This document shows positions 34,984 to 45,980 of a DNA stretch of 64,000 bases, in pieces. Each line of letters begins with the position of its first letter. The first letter of the stretch is position 1. The stretch is from Streptomyces sp. HSG2 (GTDB taxonomy: Bacteria > Actinomycetota > Actinomycetes > Streptomycetales > Streptomycetaceae). The stretch is taken from the NCBI RefSeq assembly GCF_016598575.1, contig NZ_CP066801.1:4216001-4280000 (forward strand), read 5' to 3'. The notes beneath the pieces are model-generated. The model had not been told where the DNA came from. It was given only the letters and a program-made list of their open reading frames with translations, and searched no databases. Position numbers and translations under genes: made by a program.

Positions 34984-35928
34984 TCAATCCCAGTCCCAGC
35001 CGATGCCCAGGATCCCCGACCGCACCCGAGCCTCCACGACGTGCACGGAGTGGTGGCGTTCGCTCAGCGTCAGCTCCTCGCGTCCGCCCCGTGGCGCCGC
35101 GGCGGAGTGCTGGCTGAACCGGTGGCAGCGGGTGGGCAGAGCGGCGGGGTCGAATCGGACCTGCAACGCGTACTGCTCGCCCGGCGTGTCGAAGGACCGT
35201 ACACACTCCCGAGACTCGCCGGCGGTGCCGTCCTCGACGGCGTAGCGGAACAGGTAGGTGTCGCCGGCCCCCAGTCGGGTGTCGAACAGCAACTCCGCGA
35301 CGAGGACCCCGGTCTCGTGATGCCGACGCACCCGTCCCGTCCGGCAGTTCTCCAAGGCGTGCACGGTCATCCTGCCCGGAGCGCATCCGGGATCGCCGTG
35401 GTGGACGGCCACGAAGCGGTCGGCGCCGTCCCGGGGGGCGCTCACGATGAGTTGCGACTCGCGTCCGGCCAGCTCGCGCCGGCGCCCGACCTCGACCCGC
35501 TCGTGGTGCGACAGGGTGTGCACCCCGCCGCCCGCGGGCTGGTCGAGGTCGGCGAGTAACCACTCCAGGGCCCCCGAGGCCGCGAGATGGGCGCGATAGG
35601 AACGCGCGGGCCGGTGGCCCGAGGGGTGTGCCTCCGCCTCGGAGAGCAGGCGGATCAGGGATTCCTCGGGCAGTCGGAGGATCTCCTCCAAGGCACGCAC
35701 GGCACGCAGGGACTCCGGGCGCTGCGGCCGGCGGGCCCCCTGCTGCCAGTAGCTGAGACTGGTGACACCCACGCGCACCCCATGGCGACTCAGGTGGTGC
35801 TGCACGCGCTGCAACGGCAGTCCGCGCGCGGCTATGGCCGTGCGCAGGGCGACATGGAAGGGGCCGCCCCGCAGAGCGGAGGCGAGTTCCTCGGTGGCGA
35901 TGTCCGCGTCCTGTGTGGCGTGCGGCAT
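34984..35928 (-). CDS. Helix-turn-helix transcriptional regulator, actinobacterial type
   Basis: 314-residue protein with a predicted N-terminal helix-turn-helix at about 25-85 (AIAARGLPLQRVQHHLSRHG, GVTSLSYWQQGARRPQRPES). The rest is a beta-rich domain containing RYAVEDGTAGESRECVRSF and ALQVRFDPAALP, which I do not recognise as a named ligand-binding domain. Homologues are likely confined to actinobacteria. It is divergent from uvrC and might control its own promoter in the 35929-36254 spacer. DNA binding is inferred from the HTH only. Confidence 0.73.
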   Translation of the reverse strand: MPHATQDADIATEELASALRGGPFHVALRTAIAARGLPLQRVQHHLSRHGVRVGVTSLSYWQQGARRPQRPESLRAVRALEEILRLPEESLIRLLSEAEAHPSGHRPARSYRAHLAASGALEWLLADLDQPAGGGVHTLSHHERVEVGRRRELAGRESQLIVSAPRDGADRFVAVHHGDPGCAPGRMTVHALENCRTGRVRRHHETGVLVAELLFDTRLGAGDTYLFRYAVEDGTAGESRECVRSFDTPGEQYALQVRFDPAALPTRCHRFSQHSAAAPRGGREELTLSERHHSVHVVEARVRSGILGIGWDWD

Positions 35929-36254
35929 GCGGGGGCCTTTCTGTGAAGGTACGGAACGGTTGGTCAGACCGTCCGACGCTCGCTGCCCCGGGACCTCCCT
36001 CGGGCCAGGCGCGGGAAGGGCGCGGCGCGGCGAGGCATCGGCACGTCCGTACGTCGCCGTTCGGGGCCCCGGGGTTCCCCCGCATTGAAGCGCGTCGCCC
36101 TGGCCCCGACAACACCCGAGGGGGTCGGGCGGCGCCCCGCCGGCCGAGATCGCACGGCCGACCCGGCCGCCCCGCCGGGAGCGCGGACCGTGGTGGGCGG
36201 GGCGTCGTCCACAGGCTCGCCGGGCTGTCGGCCCGCGCCAGTAGGGTGTGGGTC
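35929..36254. other. 326-base spacer between the HTH gene and uvrC
   Basis: No ORF with coding character is supported here. A weak inverted repeat ACGGT (35956-35960) - 7 bases - ACCGT (35968-35972) lies 30 bases upstream of the HTH gene start and could be an autoregulatory site. No LexA-type SOS box (TCGAAC-N4-GTTCGA) is seen before uvrC. Confidence 0.5.
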
Positions 36255-38372
36255 ATGGCCGACCCCTCCCGCTATCGCCCCAGTCCGGGACAGATTCCGG
36301 ACGCCCCCGGGGTGTACCGCTTCCGCGACGAGCACCGCCGGGTGATCTACGTCGGAAAGGCCAAGAGCCTTCGCCAGAGACTCGCCAACTACTTCCAGGA
36401 TCTGGCCGGCCTGCACGCGCGCACGCGCTCGATGGTGACCACGGCCGCCTCGGTCGAATGGACCGTCGTCTCCACGGAGGTCGAGGCGCTCCAACTGGAG
36501 TATTCCTGGATCAAGGAGTACGACCCCCGCTTCAACGTCAAGTACCGCGACGACAAGAGCTACCCCTACCTCGCGGTGACGATGGGCGAGGAGTTCCCGC
36601 GCGTCCAGGTGATGCGGGGACACAAGCGCAAGGGCGTGCGGTACTTCGGTCCGTACGCGCACGCGTGGGCCATCCGGGACACCGTCGATCTCCTCCTGCG
36701 CGTCTTTCCCGTCCGCACCTGTTCCGCCGGGGTGTTCAGGAACGCCGCCCGCACGGGTCGGCCGTGCCTGCTCGGCTATATCGACAAGTGCTCGGCGCCA
36801 TGCGTCGAGCGCGTCTCGGCGGAGGAACACCGCGGGCTGGCGGAGGAGTTCTGCGACTTCATGGCCGGCCGGACGGGTGCCCATCTGCGCCGGCTGGAGG
36901 AGCGGATGGCCCGTGCCGCCGAGGACATGGAGTACGAGCGGGCCGCGCGGCTCCGTGACGACATCGCCGCCCTGACCAAGGCCATGGAGAAGAGCGCGGT
37001 GGTCCTCGCCGACGGGACGGACGCGGACCTCGTCGCCGTCGCCGAGGACGAGCTGGAAGCGGCGGTCCAGATCTTCCACGTGCGCGGGGGGAGAGTGCGC
37101 GGCCAGCGGGGCTGGGTCACCGACAAGGTCGAGGACGTGACCACCGGCGGCCTCGTCGAACACGCGCTGCAACAGCTCTACGGAGAGGAGCACGGCGACG
37201 CCGTCCCCAGGGAGGTCCTGGTCTCCTCGCTTCCGGAGCCGGCGGAGCCCCTGCGCGAGTGGCTGACCGGGCGTCGAGGTGCGACGGTCTCGCTGCGTGT
37301 TCCCCGGCGCGGCGACAAGAAGTCCCTGATGGAGACCGTGCGGCGCAACGCCGTCGAGTCGCTGGCGCTGCACAAGACCCGGCGCGCCTCCGACCTGACC
37401 ACCCGTTCCAGGGCCCTGGAGGAGATCGCCGAGGCGCTGGGCATGGAGAGCGCGCCGCTGCGGGTGGAGTGCTACGACATCTCCCACCTCCAGGGTGACG
37501 ACATCGTGGCTTCCATGGTCGTCTTCGAGGACGGACTGGCCCGGCGGAGCGAGTACCGGCGCTTCCAGATCAAGGGGCGCGCCGGAGACCGGGAGCTGTG
37601 GCACGGCTCTGGGCAGGACGACGTCCGCTCCATGCACGAGGTGATCACCCGCAGGTTTCGACGCTACCTCGCCGAGAAGGAGCGGACTGGCGAGTGGCCG
37701 GAGGGCGGGGAGCCGTCCGGCCACGGGGAGGGCGGGGGCCTCGGTGGCGGGGCCGTGCCCGGTCCGCAGGACGACGACGGCCGTCCCCGGCGGTTCGCCT
37801 ACCCGCCACAGCTCGTGGTCGTCGACGGAGGCCGCCCACAGGTGGCCGCCGCCCGGCGCGCTCTGGAGGAGCTGGGGATCGACGACATCGCGGTGTGCGG
37901 TCTGGCCAAGCGCCTGGAGGAGGTGTGGCTTCCCGACGAGGACGACCCGGTCGTGCTGCCCCGGACCAGCGAGGGGCTGTATCTCCTGCAACGGGTCCGC
38001 GACGAGGCGCACCGCTTCGCCATCGCCTACCAGCGCAAGAAGCGCGCCACGCGGCTTCGGTCAAGTCCTCTGGACGATGTTCCCGGCCTGGGAGAGACCC
38101 GCAAGCAGGCGTTGATCAAACATTTCGGCTCGCTGAGGAGACTGCGGGGGGCGACCCTGGAGCAGATCCGCGAGGTTCCGGGCATAGGTCGCAAGACGGC
38201 GGAGAGCGTGCTCGTGGCGCTGGCACGGCAGCAGGGAAGCGCTCCCGCGGTCAACACCGCGACCGGAGAGATCATGGAAGACGAGGGCGGCGCGCCCGAG
38301 ACGGCCTCGGGTGACCCGACGGAGTCCGTGCCCGCGGGCTCCGTGGAAGAGCGACGGATGCGTGAGAGATGA
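36255..38372 (+). CDS. uvrC: Excinuclease ABC subunit C
   Basis: Nuclease that makes both incisions in nucleotide excision repair, 705 residues. The N-terminal GIY-YIG nuclease is GVYRFRDEHRRVIYVGKAKSLRQRL; a zinc/Cys-like region CSAPCVERVSAEEH follows; the UVR domain YERAARLRDDIAALTKAME (about 220) binds UvrB; the RNase H-like 5' nuclease carries VECYDISHLQGDD and VVVDGGRPQ; tandem helix-hairpin-helix motifs (VPGLGETRKQALIKHFGS and VPGIGRKTAESVL) end the core. A Gly/Pro-rich insertion of about 30 residues near 480-510 separates parts of the nuclease domain. Its TGA overlaps the rapZ ATG (ATGA). Confidence 0.97.
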   Translation: MADPSRYRPSPGQIPDAPGVYRFRDEHRRVIYVGKAKSLRQRLANYFQDLAGLHARTRSMVTTAASVEWTVVSTEVEALQLEYSWIKEYDPRFNVKYRDDKSYPYLAVTMGEEFPRVQVMRGHKRKGVRYFGPYAHAWAIRDTVDLLLRVFPVRTCSAGVFRNAARTGRPCLLGYIDKCSAPCVERVSAEEHRGLAEEFCDFMAGRTGAHLRRLEERMARAAEDMEYERAARLRDDIAALTKAMEKSAVVLADGTDADLVAVAEDELEAAVQIFHVRGGRVRGQRGWVTDKVEDVTTGGLVEHALQQLYGEEHGDAVPREVLVSSLPEPAEPLREWLTGRRGATVSLRVPRRGDKKSLMETVRRNAVESLALHKTRRASDLTTRSRALEEIAEALGMESAPLRVECYDISHLQGDDIVASMVVFEDGLARRSEYRRFQIKGRAGDRELWHGSGQDDVRSMHEVITRRFRRYLAEKERTGEWPEGGEPSGHGEGGGLGGGAVPGPQDDDGRPRRFAYPPQLVVVDGGRPQVAAARRALEELGIDDIAVCGLAKRLEEVWLPDEDDPVVLPRTSEGLYLLQRVRDEAHRFAIAYQRKKRATRLRSSPLDDVPGLGETRKQALIKHFGSLRRLRGATLEQIREVPGIGRKTAESVLVALARQQGSAPAVNTATGEIMEDEGGAPETASGDPTESVPAGSVEERRMRER

Positions 38373-39394
38373 ACGAGCACGACAGTGACCCCGGCGGCGA
38401 GCGGGACGGGGAGCGGCGAGCGGTCGATTCGGGACCGTCCGGTTCGCAGGGGAGCCCCGGCCACGTCGAGGTCGCCCAGGACGGCGGACCACGTGTGAGT
38501 CCGGGACAGGACCCCGCCGGGTCGGGTGACGCGGCGACACCGGAGCTGGTGATCATCTCCGGGATGTCCGGCGCGGGTCGCTCGACCGCTGCGAAGTGTC
38601 TGGAGGACCTGGGTTGGTTCGTCGTCGACAACCTGCCTCCCGCGCTGATTCCGACGATGGTGGAGCTGGGGGCACGCTCCCAGGGGAACGTGGCCCGGAT
38701 CGCGGCCGTCGTGGACGTCCGCGGGCGTCGCTTCTTCGACGCGCTGCGGGAGTCCCTCGCCGACCTGGACGCCCGAGGCATCGCCCGGCGTACGGTGTTC
38801 CTGGAGTCTTCCGACGAGGCCCTGGTCCGGCGGTTCGAGTCGGTGCGGCGTCCGCACCCGTTGCAGGGCGAAGGCCGGATCGTGGACGGGATCGCCGCCG
38901 AGCGGGAGCTGTTGCGCGAGTTGCGTGGCGACGCGGACCTGGTGATCGACACCTCCGGTCTCAACGTCCACGAACTCCGCGCCAAGATGGACGCCCGCTT
39001 CGCCGCCGAGGGTGAGCCCGAGCTGCGGGCGACGGTGATGTCCTTCGGTTTCAAGTACGGGCTCCCGGTCGACGCCGACCTGGTCGTGGACATGCGTTTC
39101 CTGCCCAATCCCCACTGGGTGCCGGAGCTGCGCCCGTTCACGGGTCTCAGCGAGGAGGTGTCCTCGTACGTCCTCGGGCAGCCGGGTGCCAAGGAATTCC
39201 TGGACCGCTACACAGAGCTGCTCCGATTGGTCGCCGCGGGCTATCGCCGTGAGGGCAAACGCTACGTGACCGTCGCGGTGGGGTGCACGGGCGGCAAGCA
39301 CCGTTCCGTGGCGATGTCGGAGAGGCTCGCCGCGCGACTCGTCGCGGAGGGCGTGGAGACGGTGCTCGTCCACCGGGACATGGGACGGGAATGA
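38369..39394 (+). CDS. rapZ: RNase adapter protein RapZ / nucleotide-binding protein
   Basis: 341-residue P-loop protein (YvcJ/YhbJ family). The Walker A motif is GMSGAGRSTAAKCLEDLG, with Arg in place of Lys in the usual GxGKS, followed by VVDNLPPALIPTM and VVDVRGR. The C-terminal domain has FGFKYGLPVDADLVVDMRFLPNP and the closing GCTGGKHRSVAMSERLA. In E. coli RapZ senses glucosamine-6-phosphate and recruits RNase E; in Gram-positives the role is less clear. The first 50 residues are a low-complexity acidic extension. ATGA overlaps couple it to uvrC upstream and yvcK downstream. Confidence 0.94.
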   Translation: MNEHDSDPGGERDGERRAVDSGPSGSQGSPGHVEVAQDGGPRVSPGQDPAGSGDAATPELVIISGMSGAGRSTAAKCLEDLGWFVVDNLPPALIPTMVELGARSQGNVARIAAVVDVRGRRFFDALRESLADLDARGIARRTVFLESSDEALVRRFESVRRPHPLQGEGRIVDGIAAERELLRELRGDADLVIDTSGLNVHELRAKMDARFAAEGEPELRATVMSFGFKYGLPVDADLVVDMRFLPNPHWVPELRPFTGLSEEVSSYVLGQPGAKEFLDRYTELLRLVAAGYRREGKRYVTVAVGCTGGKHRSVAMSERLAARLVAEGVETVLVHRDMGRE

Positions 39395-40482
39395 CCGGGC
39401 GTACGCCGAGGCTGGGCGGACTTCGCCGGGTGGTGCCCGAGACGCGGGGAGGCAGGGGAGGGGCCGCTCGCGCGGCGCGGATCTCCGAGGCGCGCGGCGC
39501 GCGCGCACGCCGTCGGGGGGCTCAGCCCAAGGTCGTCGCGCTCGGTGGCGGCATGGGACTGTCCGCCTCGCTCGCGGCGCTGCGCCGCATCACCGGAGAT
39601 CTGACCGCCGTGGTCACGGTGGCCGACGACGGCGGCTCCAGCGGGCGGCTCCGCGACGAGATGGGCGTACTGCCTCCCGGCGACCTTCGCAAGGCACTGG
39701 CCGCCCTGTGCGGTGACGACGATTGGGGCCAGACCTGGGCCCGCGTCATCCAGCATCGTTTCCAGTCCCGGGGGGAGATGCACGGCCACGCCGTCGGCAA
39801 TCTGTTGATCGTGGCCCTGTGGGAGCAGTTGGGGGACCATGTCCGGGCGCTGGACCTGGTCGGACGCCTGCTCGGCGCGCAGGGGCGGGTGTTGCCGATG
39901 TCCGCTGTCCCACTGGAACTCCGGGCTCTGGTCAAGGGTCATGATCCGGGGCGTCCCGAGGAGGTCGACACCGTCCGGGGGCAGGCGACGGTCGCCCTCA
40001 CTCCGGGCGAGGTCCAGTCGGTGCACCTGCTGCCGCCGGAGCCGCCGGCGGTCCCCGAGTCGGTGGCGGCCGTGCTCGACGCCGATTGGGTGGTGCTCGG
40101 CCCGGGTTCCTGGTTCTCCTCCGTCATCCCGCACCTGCTCGTCCCGGACCTGCTGGACGCCCTCGCACGGACCAAGGCGCGGCGGGTGCTCTCTTTGAAC
40201 CTGGCTCCGCAGCCCGGCGAAACCGAGGGCTTCTCACCGCAGCGTCATGTGGAGGTTTTGAGGCGACACGCCCCTAAACTCGCCCTGGACGTGGTGCTGG
40301 CCGATGAGGCCGCCGTGCTCGACCGGGAGTCGTTGACCGACGCCGCCAAGGAGTTCGGCGCCGCGGTCGAGTTGGCTCCGGTGGCTCGTACCGACGGGAC
40401 CCCGCGGCACGACCCGGAGCTGTTGGCCGCCGCGTACGACCGTATTTTTCGGATGCATGGAAGGATCGGCCCATGGCGATGA
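39391..40482 (+). CDS. yvcK: Gluconeogenesis factor YvcK / UPF0052 family protein
   Basis: 363-residue protein of the CofD/YvcK superfamily. Diagnostic segments are VVALGGGMGLSASLAALR, VADDGGSSGRLRDEMGVLPPGD and HAVGNLLIVALWEQLG. In Bacillus and mycobacteria YvcK (CuvA) binds UDP-sugars and is needed for growth on gluconeogenic carbon sources and for proper cell-wall synthesis. About 45 basic, Ala/Arg-rich residues precede the conserved core, beyond the usual length. The ATG at 39391 overlaps the rapZ stop as ATGA; its own stop overlaps the whiA coding start by 10 bases. Confidence 0.95.
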   Translation: MTGRTPRLGGLRRVVPETRGGRGGAARAARISEARGARARRRGAQPKVVALGGGMGLSASLAALRRITGDLTAVVTVADDGGSSGRLRDEMGVLPPGDLRKALAALCGDDDWGQTWARVIQHRFQSRGEMHGHAVGNLLIVALWEQLGDHVRALDLVGRLLGAQGRVLPMSAVPLELRALVKGHDPGRPEEVDTVRGQATVALTPGEVQSVHLLPPEPPAVPESVAAVLDADWVVLGPGSWFSSVIPHLLVPDLLDALARTKARRVLSLNLAPQPGETEGFSPQRHVEVLRRHAPKLALDVVLADEAAVLDRESLTDAAKEFGAAVELAPVARTDGTPRHDPELLAAAYDRIFRMHGRIGPWR

Positions 40483-41462
40483 CGGCAGCGGTGAAGGACG
40501 AGATCTCCCGGCTTCCCGTCACCCGGACCTGCTGCAGGAAGGCGGAGGTCTCCGCCATGCTGCGGTTCGCGGGGGGCCTCCATCTCGTCAGCGGGCGCAT
40601 CGTGATCGAGGCGGAGCTCGACACGTCCATGGCGGCGCGCAGGCTCAAGCGGGACGTTCTGGAGATCTTCGGCCATGCGTCCGAGCTGATCGTGATGGCT
40701 CCGGGCGGGCTCCGCCGGGGCTCGCGCTATGTCGTGCGCGTGGTCGCCGGAGGTGATCAACTGGCCCGTCAGACGGGTCTGGTCGACGGCCGGGGAAGGC
40801 CGATCCGGGGCCTGCCGCCGCAGGTGGTCTCCGGCGCGACCTGTGACGCCGAGGCGGCCTGGCGCGGTGCCTTCCTCGCCCACGGCTCACTCACCGAGCC
40901 CGGCAGGTCGTCCTCCCTGGAAGTCACGTGTCCGGGGCCCGAGGCCGCGCTCGCCCTCGTCGGAGCCGCGCGCCGGCTCTCGATCCCTTCCAAGGCGCGC
41001 GAGGTGCGGGGCGTGGATCGCGTCGTCGTCCGGGACGGCGACGCCATCGGCGCGCTGCTCACACGCCTCGGCGCCCACGATTCGGTCCTCGCCTGGGAGG
41101 AGCGGAGGATGCGTCGCGAGGTACGCGCCACGGCCAACCGTCTCGCCAACTTCGACGACGCCAATCTCCGCCGGTCCGCCCGAGCCGCCGTGGCGGCGGG
41201 CGCCCGGGTGCAGCGGGCGTTGGAGATCCTGGGTGAGGAGGTCCCCGAGCACCTCGCCGCCGCCGGCCGCCTGCGCATGGAGCACAAGCAGGCCTCTCTG
41301 GAGGAGCTGGGCGCGCTGGCCGACCCGCCGTTGACCAAGGACGCGGTCGCCGGTCGCATCCGGCGACTGTTGGCCATGGCCGACAAGCGGGCGGCCGACC
41401 TCGGCATCCCCGGGACGGAGGCCAACCTCTCGGACGAACTGGAGGACAAGCTCGTCGGCTGA
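40473..41462 (+). CDS. whiA: Sporulation transcription factor WhiA
   Basis: Developmental regulator, 329 residues, that in Streptomyces works with WhiB to trigger sporulation septation. The N-terminal part is the LAGLIDADG-like domain (TRTCCRKAEVSAMLRFAGGLH, AWRGAFLAHGSLTEP), and the C-terminal helix-turn-helix has EELGALADPPLTKDAVAGRIRRL. The start MAMTAAVKDEISRLPVT is typical. It is the last gene of uvrC-rapZ-yvcK-whiA; the rapZ-yvcK-whiA order is conserved in many Gram-positive bacteria. The 10-base overlap with yvcK suggests coupled translation, although a separate developmental promoter could lie inside yvcK. Confidence 0.97.
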   Translation: MAMTAAVKDEISRLPVTRTCCRKAEVSAMLRFAGGLHLVSGRIVIEAELDTSMAARRLKRDVLEIFGHASELIVMAPGGLRRGSRYVVRVVAGGDQLARQTGLVDGRGRPIRGLPPQVVSGATCDAEAAWRGAFLAHGSLTEPGRSSSLEVTCPGPEAALALVGAARRLSIPSKAREVRGVDRVVVRDGDAIGALLTRLGAHDSVLAWEERRMRREVRATANRLANFDDANLRRSARAAVAAGARVQRALEILGEEVPEHLAAAGRLRMEHKQASLEELGALADPPLTKDAVAGRIRRLLAMADKRAADLGIPGTEANLSDELEDKLVG

Positions 41463-41763
41463 CCGGGGCGGATCGGACCGAGGGGCGTACCCGGCCGCCC
41501 CGGGCCGCTCGATCCGGTCGGCCCGCGGGTGCCGGTCCGGATGCCGGCTCGCTTCCCTCGCGCCACCTCGGCAGGGGGCGCGAACCTCCAATCCGTATCC
41601 ACCCACGTCGACCCCTCCGCGCGCCGCGCGACCGTGACTCCGGCGCCGCTCGGGTGACCCCCCTCGGGGCCGCGTGTCGAAGTCGCGCTCTTGACTCGAT
41701 CTTGCGGTGTCATGAGCCTGGCAACCCGTTCGCTGTTGTGGCGGACCTCTGCATGGGGGGTTC
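41463..41763 (+). other. 301-base spacer between whiA and the M14 peptidase gene
   Basis: No gene is supported here. A TTGACT at 41691-41696 could be a -35 element, with a poor -10 candidate near CATGAG (41711-41716, spacer 14), so a promoter for the peptidase gene in the last 70 bases is only tentative. No clear hairpin follows whiA. Confidence 0.35.
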
Positions 41764-44721
41764 ATGAGACATAGAGCGAGATCGATCGTCGCCGTCGGCG
41801 CGTTGTTGCTCGGCGGAGCGGGCCTGGCACCCGTGGCACGCGCACAACCGCCGTCCCCGTCCCCGGTCGACGAGATCAAGGTCTTTCACGCCGAGGTCGC
41901 CCAGAGCCAGGTGCCCCTGTTGCTCGCGGCCGGCCAGGACGGACACGAACTCGGCGAGCAGGTCCCCGAGAAGGGCTCCGCGACCGTCGAGGTGCAGCTC
42001 ACCGAACGGCAGGCCGGGAAGCTGCGCGCGCAGGGTGTCGAACTCGCCGAACACACCCTGTCCGCCACGGCCGAGCGTCGGGTCGCCGACTCCTCCGACG
42101 GCGTCTTCCGTCCCTACGGGGGCGAGGGCGGCCTGAAAGAGGAGATCCTCCGGGTCGCCCGTGACCACCCCGACCTGGCGAAGGCGGTCTCGATCGGCCG
42201 CACGTTCGAAGGACAGGACATCCTCGCGGTCAAGGTCACCAAGGACGCCCGACGCACGCGGGACGGCTCCCGGCCCGCGGTGCTGTACGTGTCCAACCAG
42301 CACGCCAGGGAATGGATCACGCCGGAGATGACCAGGCGGTTGCTCCACCACTACCTGGACGAGTATCAGCGGGACAAGCGGATCAAGCGCGTCGTCGACT
42401 CCACCGAGCTCTGGTTCGTCATCTCGGCCAATCCCGACGGCTACGACCACACCTTCACCTCTGACGAGAATCGCCTGTGGCGCAAGAACCTGCGGGACGT
42501 CAACGGCGACGGCGTGATCGGGACCGGTGACGGAGTCGACCTCAACCGGAACTTCGCCTACAAGTGGGGATACGACGACGAGGGTTCCTCCCCCCATCCC
42601 ACGAGCCAGACCTACCGCGGCTCCGCTCCTCACTCGGAGCCCGAGACCCGGGCGCTGGACGCCCTCCAGAAGCGGATCGGTTTCACCTACGGCATCAACT
42701 ACCACTCCGCCGCCGAGCTGATCCTCTACGGTGTGGGCTGGCAGGTCGCCACCGACACCCCGGACGACGTCCTCTACCGGGCGCTCGCGGGAACCCCGGA
42801 GCGCCCGGCCGTCCCCGGCTACCACCCGCAGGTTTCCTCGGAGCTGTACACGACCAACGGGGAGGCGGACGGGCACGCCGCGAACGTCAACGGCGTGAGC
42901 ATGTTCACCCCGGAGATGTCCACCTGCCAGACGGCCTCGCAGGTCCACCCGGACGACGCCTGGGAGCCGGCCGACTGCCGCTCGATCTTCACGTTCCCCG
43001 ACGACGAGAACTTGATCCAGGAGGAGTTCGCCAAGAACGTCCCCTTCGCCCTCTCCGTCGCCGAGTCGGCGGCCCGTCCCGACCGGCCGATCTCTCCCGT
43101 GGCAGCGCCCCCGGCCGACCTGACGGCGGCCGAGTTCCCGGTGTCCTACGCGCGCGGCGCCTCCCAGGAGGTCGCGGTCGTGGCGCGCAAGTCGCTGAGG
43201 GACAAGGAGCTGCGCTATCGGGTCGACGGCGGACGCGTGCGCACCCGGGCGCTCGGCGCGTGGAAGGGCGGTGAGACCTACGGCGGCGAGGACAACCTGC
43301 ACTTCGACGAGTACCGGGCCCGGGTACGGGGGGCCCGGCCGGGCGACGAGGTCGAGGTCTGGTTCACGGGCCGTTCCCGGGAAGGCGGACGCGGCGCGCG
43401 CGTGTCGAGCGAGCACTTCACGTACACCGTCGAGGAGCGACCCTCCGCCGACGTCCTGGTGGTCGCCGAGGAGGGAACCGAGGCCACCCAGGCCGAGGTC
43501 TACGTGCGGGCCCTGCGCGACAGCGGGCGCCGGGCGGTCGTTTGGGACGTCGCCGAGCGGGGCGCTCCCGACGCGCTCGGGGTCCTCTCCCACTTCCCCG
43601 TCGTCGTGCACTACACCGGGGCGTCCGTGCCCGGTGTCGACACGCAGCTGCGACTGCGCGCCTACCTCAACGAGGGCGGGAAGTTGATCGAGGCGGGCGA
43701 GCGGGCGGGCGGCAGCGTCGACCTCGGCGAGGGGACTCTCTCGAACGACTTCAGCCAGTACTACCTCGGGGCCTACACGCGCACCTCGACCCCGGGAGCC
43801 ACCGACTTCTCCGGCTCCGGAGCCCTGGCCGGGGTCGACGGTGCTCTCGGCGACGCCCCCGGGAACCCGCTGGACCACGCCGGCAACTATGGCCTGACCT
43901 CGGACGAGTTGTCGGTCGACACCCATCCGCGGTTCGCCGGCGCGGGCGCCGGCCGCTTCGACGGAGCCGTCGACCCCTACGGCCCGTACGCGGGCGATCA
44001 CATGGCCGCGGCAGTCCACACCGACGACGCGTACAAGCGTCTCACCAGGACCGTCGACCTGACGGGGGTCGCCGAGTCCGACGCGCCCACTCTGCGCACC
44101 CGCCTTCTGTGGGACACGGAGCCAGGGTACGACCACGTGCTCGTGGAGGCCCATACCGTCGGGGCGGACGACTGGACCACGCTCCCCGAGAAAGGCGGAG
44201 CCGGCTCCTCCGCCGTGCCGGCCGAGTGCGAGGCGGGGTTCTATGTGGGGGAGCACCCCTGGCTGCGGCGGTACCTGACGGTGTCGGACGCCGGTTGCGA
44301 GGCCACCGGCACCACCGGCGCCTGGCACAGTCTCACCGGCTCGTCCGAGGGCTGGCGGCAGGTGGAGTTCGACCTGGCAGCCTACGCGGGGAAGACCGCC
44401 GAGGTCTCGATCGGCTACGTCACCGACCCCGGCACCGGGGGACGCGGAGTGCTGGCCGACGAGACCGCGCTCGTCGTCGACGGCGTGGAGCGGGACGTGG
44501 AGGGGTTCGAGGAGTCGTTGGGTGAGTGGAAGCCTGCCGGGCCACCCCCCGGCAGCCCGTCCGTGCGCCGTGACTGGACCCGGTCCGGTGTGCTGTTCCG
44601 CACCTACGGGGCCGTGACGACCGACGACACCGTCCTGCTCGGTTTCGGTCTGGAGCATCTCTCCTCGACCGACGACCGGGCCGCGCTGACGCGGGCGGCG
44701 CTCGCGTCCCTGCGGGAGTGA
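41764..44721 (+). CDS. Secreted M14-family zinc carboxypeptidase with immune-inhibitor-A-like C-terminus
   Basis: 985-residue secreted protease. A signal peptide (RSIVAVGALLLGGAGLAPVARA) is followed by a propeptide-like region, then the M14 catalytic domain at about 120-430: zinc ligands His180 and Glu183 in SNQHAREWITPE, His314 in INYHSAAELI, and the catalytic Glu384 in MFTPEMST. GDGVDLNRNFAYKWG is also typical. After about 450 the sequence is beta-rich, and 800-930 resembles the MAM/jelly-roll region of immune inhibitor A-type proteins (WRQVEFDLAAYAGKTAEVSIGY). It probably degrades extracellular protein during nutrient recycling. The ATG has GGGGGG upstream. Confidence 0.92.
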   Translation: MRHRARSIVAVGALLLGGAGLAPVARAQPPSPSPVDEIKVFHAEVAQSQVPLLLAAGQDGHELGEQVPEKGSATVEVQLTERQAGKLRAQGVELAEHTLSATAERRVADSSDGVFRPYGGEGGLKEEILRVARDHPDLAKAVSIGRTFEGQDILAVKVTKDARRTRDGSRPAVLYVSNQHAREWITPEMTRRLLHHYLDEYQRDKRIKRVVDSTELWFVISANPDGYDHTFTSDENRLWRKNLRDVNGDGVIGTGDGVDLNRNFAYKWGYDDEGSSPHPTSQTYRGSAPHSEPETRALDALQKRIGFTYGINYHSAAELILYGVGWQVATDTPDDVLYRALAGTPERPAVPGYHPQVSSELYTTNGEADGHAANVNGVSMFTPEMSTCQTASQVHPDDAWEPADCRSIFTFPDDENLIQEEFAKNVPFALSVAESAARPDRPISPVAAPPADLTAAEFPVSYARGASQEVAVVARKSLRDKELRYRVDGGRVRTRALGAWKGGETYGGEDNLHFDEYRARVRGARPGDEVEVWFTGRSREGGRGARVSSEHFTYTVEERPSADVLVVAEEGTEATQAEVYVRALRDSGRRAVVWDVAERGAPDALGVLSHFPVVVHYTGASVPGVDTQLRLRAYLNEGGKLIEAGERAGGSVDLGEGTLSNDFSQYYLGAYTRTSTPGATDFSGSGALAGVDGALGDAPGNPLDHAGNYGLTSDELSVDTHPRFAGAGAGRFDGAVDPYGPYAGDHMAAAVHTDDAYKRLTRTVDLTGVAESDAPTLRTRLLWDTEPGYDHVLVEAHTVGADDWTTLPEKGGAGSSAVPAECEAGFYVGEHPWLRRYLTVSDAGCEATGTTGAWHSLTGSSEGWRQVEFDLAAYAGKTAEVSIGYVTDPGTGGRGVLADETALVVDGVERDVEGFEESLGEWKPAGPPPGSPSVRRDWTRSGVLFRTYGAVTTDDTVLLGFGLEHLSSTDDRAALTRAALASLRE

Positions 44722-44789
44722 GGGCCCGGTCGGCACCGGTCCGAGGCGGCGAAATCGGGCGATCCGTCCCGTCGCCCCGGGCGGTCCGT

Positions 44790-44811
44790 ACCCGTAGCGA
44801 CAGGTACGGGT
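44790..44811 (+). promoter_or_regulatory. Inverted repeat upstream of gap
   Basis: ACCCGTA (44790-44796), 8 bases, TACGGGT (44805-44811), about 70 bases after the peptidase stop and 133 bases before the gap start. It may be a weak terminator of the peptidase gene or a regulator site for gap. A possible -10 element TAGGGT is at 44864-44869, without a convincing -35. Confidence 0.35.
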
Positions 44812-44943
44812 CGCCGTGCCGTGTATGGGCCGTCTCGATGTCACTCCGGGGTTTCCGGAGAGGTAGGGTCGTAGACGGTCGGGGACATCCCAAACACAGC
44901 TCGCCGGCGCATCGGGCCGGCGTACCAACGAGGAGATCGGTTC

Positions 44944-45951
<1,008 letters not shown>

Positions 45952-45980
45952 TCACCTGACGGCGGACCTCCGGACACGGT